6,408 bases of DNA from JBIOWF01 sp044868295 (GTDB lineage Bacteria > Actinomycetota > Actinomycetes > Streptosporangiales > Streptosporangiaceae), in assembly GCA_044868295.1 (NCBI GenBank), contig JBIOWF010000035.1:1-6408 (forward strand), given 5' to 3'. The notes beneath the pieces are model-generated. The model had not been told where the DNA came from and did no database searches. It was given only the letters and a program-made list of their open reading frames with translations. The position numbers and the translations under genes are program-made. Positions 1 to 4,458 of the stretch are shown here, in pieces; within the stretch, counting starts at the first letter, position 1, and each line of letters starts with the position of its first letter.

Positions 1-6
1 CAAGAA

Positions 7-34
7 AGGCCCGGGCTGTGATCAGCCCGGGCCT
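7..34 (-). terminator. Intrinsic terminator hairpin, perfect 12-bp stem
   Basis: Positions 7-18 (AGGCCCGGGCTG) are exactly complementary to 23-34, leaving a 4-nt loop (TGAT on the plus strand). The stem is almost entirely G/C. Read on the minus strand, the hairpin is followed by CCTTTCTTG, a short T-rich tail, which is typical of an intrinsic terminator. On the plus strand it is followed by CTCTTCC, so it may also work in that direction for a gene off the left edge. On the minus strand it lies 12 nt after the stop codon of the 19-codon ORF at 47-106. It is also the first strong terminator after the glucokinase gene, 319 nt past its stop. The structure is certain; which transcript it serves is inferred. 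Confidence 0.85.
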
Positions 35-46
35 CTTCCAGGTGCC

Positions 47-106
47 TCATAACGCCCAGAACGCGTGCCCCTCGGCCGGATTCCGAGCGGTGACGGTACT
101 GGTCAT
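47..106 (-). CDS. Putative 19-residue leader peptide or small peptide
   Basis: On the minus strand an ATG at 106-104 opens the peptide MTSTVTARNPAEGHAFWAL, which stops with TGA at 49-47. A strong Shine-Dalgarno (AAGGGGGA, 120-113) lies 6 nt upstream. A second in-frame ATG at 112-110 would add two residues (Met-Phe) but sits too close to that SD. The stop codon is 12 nt before the terminator stem at 34-7, so a ribosome paused at the last codons (Phe-Trp-Ala-Leu) would reach towards the hairpin. This is the layout of a leader-peptide attenuator, but a stand-alone small peptide or peptide precursor is equally compatible. I do not recognise the peptide. The regulated gene, if there is one, lies beyond the left edge. 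There is no membrane segment and no run of a single rare amino acid. Confidence 0.4.
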   Translation of the reverse strand: MTSTVTARNPAEGHAFWAL

Positions 107-127
107 GAACATTCCCCCTTCACCTGA

Positions 128-240
128 TGATCGTCCCGATACGCGGTGATCGTGGAGCGGGAAGGGCTCCCCCCGTCAGGACGGCAATCCGTCCTGGCCT
201 GGCGCCTACCCAGGGGCGTCTCGGCGGGAAACCACGATCG
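128..240 (-). ncRNA. Candidate structured leader RNA with competing base stem, unknown class
   Basis: The element is closed by a perfect 8-bp inverted repeat, GATCGTGG (148-155) with CCACGATC (232-239). Inside are hairpins GGAGC/GCTCC (154-158/166-170, 7-nt loop, sharing two bases with the closing stem), AGGACGG/CCGTCCT (178-184/189-195, 4-nt loop) and a weaker one around 201-220. A second copy of the closing arm, TGATCGT at 128-134, repeats 147-153 and could pair with the same partner (234-239), so the base stem has a competitor. The minus-strand orientation is inferred because reading that way leads directly to the SD, the short ORF and the terminator. The minus-strand loop CCTTCCC (165-159) could also pair over 4-5 bases with the SD AAGGGGG. 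I compared it by eye with SAM, ZTP, TPP, cobalamin, FMN and fluoride riboswitch signatures and found no match. Confidence 0.4.
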
Positions 241-352
241 GGAGCATCTTCGTGATCGCTTTACCAAACGGGGATGAACGCGGTCCCGGTGCGGGAGGGC
301 CCGGAAAGCCGGAACCAGGCCGCGTGAGGCGTGGCCGGCAGGCTCACCCGGC

Positions 353-1294
353 TCAGCGGAGCCGGGCCAGGTCGGCGGCTCCGACCAGGCCCGCCGAGGG
401 GCCGAGCTCGGCGACCCGGATGCCGGCCAGCGGCCGGTGCCCCCGGCCGGTCAGGCGTTCGGCGAACCCCGCGCGGACCTTGTCGACGAACAGGTCGGCC
501 GCGCGGGAGACGCCGCCGCCGATGATGAAGCATCCGGGGTCGAGGATCGCGGCGAGGTCGGCGATTCCCTGGGCGAGCCAGGAGGCGACGAAGTCGAACG
601 CGTCAAGGGCGGCGGTGTCACCGTTTCTCGCGCCGGCGGTGACGTGCTCCCCCCGGATCTTGTCGAGCGAGCCGGCCAGCTCCAGCATGTGCCGGGCCGT
701 CGACTCGTCGGCCGAGGCCCGCGCGCGAGCCTCGGCGAGCAGCGCGTTGCCGCTGGCGTACTGTTCCCAGCAACCGCGGTTGCCGCAGCGGCAGGGACGG
801 CCATCGGGGACCGTCTGCGTGTGGCCGAGCTCGGCGCCCATGCCCCAGCGGCCGCGGTAGAGCTCACCCTGGAGCACGATGCCGCCGCCGATGCCGGTGC
901 CGACCGTCACGCAGACCACGTGGCTCTCGCCGCGCCCGGCGCCGAACCGGTACTCGCCCCAGGCCATCGCGTTGGCGTCGTTCTCCACGACCACCGGCAG
1001 CCCGACCAGCTCGGTGACCTTCTTGCGCAGCGGCTCCTCACGCCAGGCGAGGTGGGGCGCGAACCGGACGGCCGACCGGGTCTCGTCGACGAATCCGGCG
1101 GCGCCCAGGCCGACGGCGTCGATCTCGTGCTGCTCGGCCAGCTCACCGACCACGTCGGCGACGGTCTCCGCCACGAGTTCGGGGTCGTCCGCGGGAGTCC
1201 GCCGCAGAGCCCGCCCCAGCACCCGGCCGTTCTCGTCCACGACACCAGCGGCGATCTTGGTGCCGCCGACGTCCACGCCGATGGTCAGCGCCAT
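353..1294 (-). CDS. glkA: ROK-family glucokinase
   Basis: Predicted cytosolic glucokinase (glucose + ATP to glucose-6-phosphate + ADP), which supplies glycolysis from glucose that is taken up without PTS phosphorylation. The 313-residue length matches actinobacterial ROK glucokinases. The N-terminal phosphate-binding motif DVGGTK is at residues 8-13. The sugar-binding and catalytic END motif is at 104-106, with D106 as the likely base. The ROK signature ELGH (155-158) precedes the zinc motif CxCGxxGCxE (168-177), and the adenosine-side motif IIGGGV is at 257-262. The ATG at 1294 is preceded by a good SD (GGGGAGAGGA) 6 nt upstream. It is the last gene of the minus-strand cluster, 63 nt after the small CxxCPxC gene. 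In Streptomyces the homologous enzyme also takes part in carbon catabolite repression; a regulatory role here is inference. The enzyme class is secure; glucose as substrate rests on similarity to GlkA. Confidence 0.93.
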   Translation of the reverse strand: MALTIGVDVGGTKIAAGVVDENGRVLGRALRRTPADDPELVAETVADVVGELAEQHEIDAVGLGAAGFVDETRSAVRFAPHLAWREEPLRKKVTELVGLPVVVENDANAMAWGEYRFGAGRGESHVVCVTVGTGIGGGIVLQGELYRGRWGMGAELGHTQTVPDGRPCRCGNRGCWEQYASGNALLAEARARASADESTARHMLELAGSLDKIRGEHVTAGARNGDTAALDAFDFVASWLAQGIADLAAILDPGCFIIGGGVSRAADLFVDKVRAGFAERLTGRGHRPLAGIRVAELGPSAGLVGAADLARLR

Positions 1295-1306
1295 ACGTCT
1301 TCCTCT

Positions 1307-1350
1307 CCCCGGAGATCTCCCCCGAAATCTTCCCCGAGATCCTCCCCCGA
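1307..1350 (-). repeat. Imperfect 12-nt tandem repeats, SD-like, upstream of the glucokinase gene
   Basis: Four imperfect 12-nt units fill the 63-nt spacer before the glucokinase start (plus-strand units begin near 1307, 1319, 1331 and 1343). On the coding strand each has the form TCGGGGGAGATC or a close variant, so each offers a GGGGAG/GGGGAAG core that resembles a Shine-Dalgarno. Only the last one (about 6 nt from the ATG) is in position to start glucokinase. A perfect 10-nt palindrome, GGAGATCTCC (1311-1320), spans the junction of two units. The units may be slippage products or a site for ribosome loading or regulation; the sequence cannot decide between these. Confidence 0.6.
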
Positions 1351-1357
1351 GTGCCGA

Positions 1358-1795
1358 TCAGCCCAGGTCGATGTGCTCTACTCGGGGTTCTTCCCGGGGA
1401 GCGGCCGGACTCTGCAGCGCGTCGACCGCCTGGCGGAAGGCGGCGACCAGCTCGCCACCGGCCGCTAACAGATGGTCGGCGACGTCTCCGCCCGACTCCC
1501 TGCGCGCGGCGATGACCCGGCAGACCGGGCAGGCACGGCAAATGTACTCGTCGTGTTCCTGCGCCGCGACAGCCTCTCCCCAGACGTCCTGCTGCGCGCG
1601 GCCCGTGCCCGTGCCGCCGAAGGCGCCGCTGAGGCCGCTCACCCCGCCCTTGACGAAGCCCTTGCCCAGCTCGCGGCCCATCCGCTGCTGCAGCGCGTCC
1701 AGGAGTTTCATCGCCTCTTCCGCGGCCGATCCCAGCGGGTCGTGACGTTGCGATCCGTTGGCGTCGCCGCCCTGTCTCATGTCGTCGTTTGTCAT
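1358..1795 (-). CDS. Small CxxCPxC protein, DUF5304-like
   Basis: A 145-residue soluble protein of unknown function. The order of parts is a polar N-terminus, a helix with coiled-coil-like heptads (about 24-43), a glycine-rich linker (46-65), a cysteine cluster C86-x-x-C89-P-V-C92 with His81 just before it, a predicted amphipathic helix (103-127), and an acidic tail ending VEHIDLG. The three cysteines and nearby His suggest metal (probably zinc) binding, which is inference. It starts inside the ATPase stop codon (ATGA, 4-nt overlap) with its own strong SD (AGGAGGGG), so translation is coupled to the ATPase. In S. coelicolor a small protein, SCO2127, sits directly upstream of glkA and has been linked to glucose uptake and catabolite repression. 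This gene holds the same position, but I cannot confirm homology. DUF5304 membership is recalled, not checked. Confidence 0.85.
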   Translation of the reverse strand: MTNDDMRQGGDANGSQRHDPLGSAAEEAMKLLDALQQRMGRELGKGFVKGGVSGLSGAFGGTGTGRAQQDVWGEAVAAQEHDEYICRACPVCRVIAARRESGGDVADHLLAAGGELVAAFRQAVDALQSPAAPREEPRVEHIDLG

Positions 1796-2952
1796 GTCGC
1801 CCCTCCTGTCTCGAACCGTACCCGGAGGTGGCCGTCCTGGAGCGCGGCGGTGGCGACCGTCCGCCGGGCGAGGGCCGCGGGGAGCGCGATCACCCGGCGG
1901 TGGGAACCGGCCGTGACGATCAGCTCGTCGCCCTTGCGGGCCAGGTCGACCTCTTCCTTGCCGGCGAGGGGCAGTGCCAGGACCAGCTCGTCGGGGCCGA
2001 TCGTCATCGGAGGCGGAGCCGTGGGACGGGCGAAGGTGTCGGCGGTGCCGTACAGGTCCTCGGCGATCCGCCCGAGGGCGTCGGTGCCGATCGGCTCGGC
2101 GGCGAGGTAGGGGACGGTGAGGATCGGCAGCGGCGAGAACGACTCGTGGATCGCGGTGAGGTGCCTGTCCTGCGCCGTGACCCACCCCTGCCGCCACTCG
2201 TCCGCGCCTTCGCGCGGGAAGACGCGGTTGGCGATCACGGCGTCGACGCGGTAGCCGTACAGGCTCAGCGAGGTGAGCGTGCGGCGGGCCTCGGCGACGA
2301 CCACGGCCTCCGGGGTGAGCACGAGCCTGACGGAGGCGTCGGCGCCGGTCAGCAGTTCGCGCACCTCCAGCAGGCCGCGGTGCAGCCGCTCCCCCGCCGA
2401 GATCACCGGCCCTTCGGGAACGCTCACCTTGGCGACGTGGCGGATCATCGGCGAGATCGCCCGGAGCACCCGCCGCCCGACCGGGAGGAGCCGGTTGACG
2501 TGCCAGTCGAGCGCCTCCGGCAGCGCGAGCAGCCGCAGGGTCTCGGCGGTCGGCGCGCAGTCGACCACGATGACGTCCCACCGGCCGGTCCTCGCCTGCT
2601 CGCGCAGTTCGAGAAGGGCGATGACCTCCTCGGCGCCGGGCAGGACGGTGATCTCCTCGGAGGTGATCTCGTCGAGCCCGAGCTCATGGAACATGTTCCT
2701 GGCGTAGTCCTGCAGCTCGCCCCAGTGCCGTTCGAGGGAGCGCTGGGTGTCGACCTGCTGCAGGTAGAGACCCGGCGCCGCCTCCACCGGCTCGTCGGCC
2801 GCCGACACGGCCAGGGCGTCCGCGAGCGAGTGCGCCGTGTCGGTGGAGACCACCAGGGTCTTCAGGCCGCGCTTCGCGGCGAGCGTCGCGGTCGCGGCGG
2901 CCGCGGTGGTCTTGCCGACCCCGCCCTTCCCGGTGAAGAGCAGGATCCTCAT
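1792..2952 (-). CDS. ArsA/GET3-type ATPase with C-terminal HSP20-like domain
   Basis: A 386-residue cytosolic P-loop ATPase of the ArsA/TRC40 (Get3) branch of the SIMIBI class. The deviant Walker A GKGGVGKTT is at 8-16, with the intradimer signature lysine K9. Switch I STDTAHSL is at 36-43, and Walker B/switch II, DCAPTAETLRLL, starts at D131 in place of the usual DxAPTGHTLRLL. An adenine-side ANRV is at 241-244. A proline-rich linker near 310-317 leads to a beta-rich tail (318-382) that resembles the ArsA HSP20-like domain. C132 is the only cysteine, so neither the arsenite-binding triad of ArsA nor the Get3 zinc CxxC is present. Arsenic export or tail-anchored insertion is therefore unlikely. 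Both ends overlap neighbours by 4 nt (ATGA). It resembles M. tuberculosis Rv2184c in type and setting. The client or cargo is unknown. Confidence 0.93.
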   Translation of the reverse strand: MRILLFTGKGGVGKTTAAAATATLAAKRGLKTLVVSTDTAHSLADALAVSAADEPVEAAPGLYLQQVDTQRSLERHWGELQDYARNMFHELGLDEITSEEITVLPGAEEVIALLELREQARTGRWDVIVVDCAPTAETLRLLALPEALDWHVNRLLPVGRRVLRAISPMIRHVAKVSVPEGPVISAGERLHRGLLEVRELLTGADASVRLVLTPEAVVVAEARRTLTSLSLYGYRVDAVIANRVFPREGADEWRQGWVTAQDRHLTAIHESFSPLPILTVPYLAAEPIGTDALGRIAEDLYGTADTFARPTAPPPMTIGPDELVLALPLAGKEEVDLARKGDELIVTAGSHRRVIALPAALARRTVATAALQDGHLRVRFETGGAT

Positions 2953-3386
2953 CGCGCTTCGACGCGTTTCTTCAGCCCCTTGAGAGCGGTGTCGATGATG
3001 ACCTTCTCGGCCTTGCGCTTGATCATGCCGATCATGGGCACCTTGAGATCGACCGCGAGCTCGTAGGTCACCTCGGTGCCGCCGCCCGCCTCGGCCAGCC
3101 GGTAACTCCCGGTCAGGCCGGACACCATCTTCCCGGCGTCCACGATGCGCCAGCTGACCGTCGTGTCGTCGGCCCAGTCATAGCCCAGGACATACTCGTC
3201 ACTGATCACCCCCGCGTCCAGGACGAAGCGGACCTTGACCGGACGGCCGTCCTCGCCGGTCTCCAGCACGTCCGCCGACTTCACCTGGCCCGCCCATTCC
3301 GGGTAGGCGGGGAAGTCGGCGATCACGGTCATGATTGTCGACCGGTCCGCGCCGATCGTGATGCTCGACGTTGTGCGATCAGCCAT
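2949..3386 (-). CDS. SRPBCC (START-like, polyketide cyclase/dehydrase-type) protein
   Basis: A 145-residue single-domain protein with the helix-grip layout of the SRPBCC superfamily: N-terminal strand, helix with the family motif FPAYPEW (25-31), a run of beta strands (about 36-112, including GSYRL at 93-97 and TEVTYEL at 104-110), and a long C-terminal amphipathic helix (117-142) that usually lids a hydrophobic cavity. Proteins of this family bind or carry lipids or other hydrophobic ligands; no catalytic residues can be assigned here. It is 14 nt after the metallophosphoesterase stop and overlaps the ATPase start by 4 nt. The SD is weak, so coupling to the upstream gene is likely. M. tuberculosis Rv2185c (TB16.3), next to the ArsA-like Rv2184c and near fadD15, is the likely counterpart from memory. 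Lipid binding is inference. Confidence 0.9.
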   Translation of the reverse strand: MADRTTSSITIGADRSTIMTVIADFPAYPEWAGQVKSADVLETGEDGRPVKVRFVLDAGVISDEYVLGYDWADDTTVSWRIVDAGKMVSGLTGSYRLAEAGGGTEVTYELAVDLKVPMIGMIKRKAEKVIIDTALKGLKKRVEAR

Positions 3387-3400
3387 GGGCTAACCGTACT

Positions 3401-4168
3401 TCACCATTCCAGGGCGAATGGCGTGCCACGGCCACGGAAATGGCCGACGTTGACGCACTCCGTACGGCCTATCCGCGTCCTGCTCGCCAGCGGCTGGTGT
3501 ACGTGGCCGAACAGGGCGTACCGCGGCTGCGTTCTCCTGATCGCCTCAAGGGTGGCCTCGCTTCCCCGCTCGAACCGCCTGGCCACCACGTCGTACACCA
3601 GCTCGGGGATCGCGGGCGGGATGTGGCAGCACAGCACGTCCACCTCGCCCACCGCCTCGACCTTCCGCGCGTACTCCTCGTCATCGATCTCGTACGGCGT
3701 GCGGTACGGCGTGCGCAGGCCACCGCCGACGAAGCCGAAGGTGCGGCCGCCGATCTCCACCGTGGTCCCGTCGAGCACCTGGTGGCCCGGCCTGACGTAG
3801 TCCCCCCAGAGTTGCGGCATGTCCACGTTGCCGTAGGTGAGGTAGGCCGGAACCGGCATGGCCGCGAAGATCTCCTCGTACTGCCGGCGGACCGCTGACT
3901 CGATGTGCCCACGTGGATCGCCGCCCAGGGCGGACCACAGCTCGGCCGACATCGCGCGGGCCTCGTCGAAACGGCCTGCCGTACGGAGCCCGACGAAGCG
4001 ACTCGCCTTCTCGGCGCCGAACAGCTCCGCGAAGATCCCCTGGGAGTGGTCGTCGTAGTCAATGAAAAGGATCAGGTCGCCGAGGCAGACCAGCGCGTCC
4101 GCGCCCTCACCCGCCAGGGCCAAAGCGTCGACCCGCCCGTGGACGTCGCTGACGACATGAACGCGCAT
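3401..4168 (-). CDS. Calcineurin-like metallophosphoesterase
   Basis: A 255-residue predicted cytosolic phosphoesterase with a di-metal centre. The motif set is complete: D8-x-H10-G (SDVHG), G30-D31 (LGDL), G113-N114-V-D (variant of GNHE), H182 in CCHIPP, and GHVH at 221-224. The substrate cannot be deduced; relatives hydrolyse phosphomonoesters, phosphodiesters or cyclic nucleotides. I chose the ATG at 4168 because the family starts with a short strand directly before DxHG. An ATG three codons upstream (4177) is possible. The open frame extends to 4360, but the extra 64 residues look non-coding (Arg/Pro/Ser-rich) and run through the divergent promoter region. No SD is visible, but TACGAT lies 7 nt before the ATG, which would fit a leaderless transcript. 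It is the first gene of the minus-strand operon. Confidence 0.9.
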   Translation of the reverse strand: MRVHVVSDVHGRVDALALAGEGADALVCLGDLILFIDYDDHSQGIFAELFGAEKASRFVGLRTAGRFDEARAMSAELWSALGGDPRGHIESAVRRQYEEIFAAMPVPAYLTYGNVDMPQLWGDYVRPGHQVLDGTTVEIGGRTFGFVGGGLRTPYRTPYEIDDEEYARKVEAVGEVDVLCCHIPPAIPELVYDVVARRFERGSEATLEAIRRTQPRYALFGHVHQPLASRTRIGRTECVNVGHFRGRGTPFALEW

Positions 4169-4182
4169 GCCGGACATCGTAA
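4169..4182 (-). promoter_or_regulatory. Possible -10 element for a leaderless metallophosphoesterase transcript
   Basis: On the minus strand the hexamer TACGAT (4181-4176) fits the actinobacterial TAnnnT -10 pattern and ends 7 nt before the chosen ATG at 4168. That spacing would put the transcription start at the start codon. No clear TTGAC-like -35 lies 17-19 nt upstream, and no Shine-Dalgarno is present, which is consistent with leaderless initiation. A single hexamer can occur by chance. Confidence 0.35.
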
Positions 4183-4199
4183 TACGACACCAGAAACCA

Positions 4200-4233
4200 A
4201 GCGAGCGCTTGCTAAACATCTCGCCCGGGCGAG
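4200..4233. promoter_or_regulatory. Two palindromes with centres 20 bp apart, possible operator
   Basis: AGCGAGCGCTTGCT (4200-4213) is a 14-bp palindrome with one mismatched pair. CTCGCCCGGGCGAG (4220-4233) is a perfect 14-bp palindrome. Their centres are exactly 20 bp apart, about two helical turns, and they lie just upstream of the metallophosphoesterase start in the region shared with the divergent acyl-CoA ligase. The first resembles the AnCAAGnnCTTGnT pattern known for the TetR-family regulator KstR2, with one constant position differing. No regulator gene is in the window. In DNA this GC-rich, one 14-bp palindrome per several kb is expected by chance, so function is unproven. Confidence 0.35.
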
Positions 4234-4387
4234 GGTGGAAAGGCGATCTCCCGCGCACGACCAGGACCGGACCGAGCGGCCCGGCTGGTAGCGTGCGAAT
4301 GCCCGGATAACGCCTGGGTGACGAACCTACCCGCGCGTAACTTGGCGAGGTAGCGTCCATGAGACTGACACAAGTGGGACTTACACA

Positions 4388-4456
4388 GTGGCGTCTGCGA
4401 ATGCGGGCTCCGGAGCCTCGGCCGAGGAGACCGTAGGAGCGTTCACGAAGGAGTGA
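4388..4456 (+). CDS. Possible 22-codon upstream ORF preceding the acyl-CoA ligase
   Basis: A GTG at 4388 opens 22 codons rich in Ala, Gly and Glu (starting MASANAGSGASAEET) that end with TGA at 4454-4456, only 2 nt before the ligase GTG at 4459. Most codons end in G or C, as in the neighbouring genes. The stop overlaps the ligase initiation region, so ribosomes finishing here could restart on the ligase. Against it, there is only a weak GGGA upstream and no known homologue. A competing frame, ATG 4359 to TAG 4436 (25 codons, Arg/Pro-rich), looks less like coding sequence. Confidence 0.25.
   Translation: MASANAGSGASAEETVGAFTKE
4406..4427. repeat. Two overlapping 12-bp perfect palindromes in the ligase leader
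   Basis: GGCTCCGGAGCC (4406-4417) and CCTCGGCCGAGG (4416-4427) are each perfect 12-bp palindromes and share two bases. They end about 20 nt before the ligase SD. They could be a DNA-binding site or an RNA fold in the leader. They have no loops, so as simple RNA hairpins they would be strained. High GC makes a chance origin possible. Confidence 0.4.
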
Positions 4457-4458
4457 CC

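Noticed and set aside
147..240. Known riboswitch class such as ZTP or SAM
   Set aside because: Minus-strand pieces CGCCCCTGGGTAGG and GGGGGGAGC recall ZTP-riboswitch segments but occur in the wrong order, and the SAM core was not found on either strand. This was judged by eye only.
323..346. Terminator directly after the glucokinase stop
   Set aside because: The only stem found (GTGAG with CTCAC) is 5 bp with a 14-nt loop and no T-run, which is too weak to call.
437..1468. 343-codon plus-strand open frame opposite glucokinase
   Set aside because: It is a shadow of the ROK gene, crosses the SD-repeat spacer and has no family motif.
1358..2581. 407-codon version of the CxxCPxC gene
   Set aside because: Its first 262 codons run out of frame through the ATPase gene and are Arg/Pro/Gly-rich. 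The ATG at 1795 has a strong SD and the ATGA overlap, which mark the true start.
1792..2952. Arsenical-resistance ATPase
   Set aside because: No arsenite-binding cysteines are present, and no arsB, arsR, arsC or acr3 gene is nearby.
1789..3066. 425-codon plus-strand open frame opposite the ATPase
   Set aside because: It is antisense to the ArsA-type ATPase and SRPBCC genes, which carry full family motifs. The product is Arg/Gly/Asp-rich with no domain.
4169..4360. 64-residue N-terminal extension of the metallophosphoesterase
   Set aside because: Composition looks non-coding, it spans the palindromes and divergent promoter region, and the catalytic motif normally lies near the N-terminus.
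4359..4436. 25-codon plus-strand ORF (ATG 4359 to TAG 4436)
   Set aside because: No SD, Arg/Pro-rich product, and codon choice unlike the neighbours; the overlapping GTG frame at 4388 is a better candidate, itself weak.
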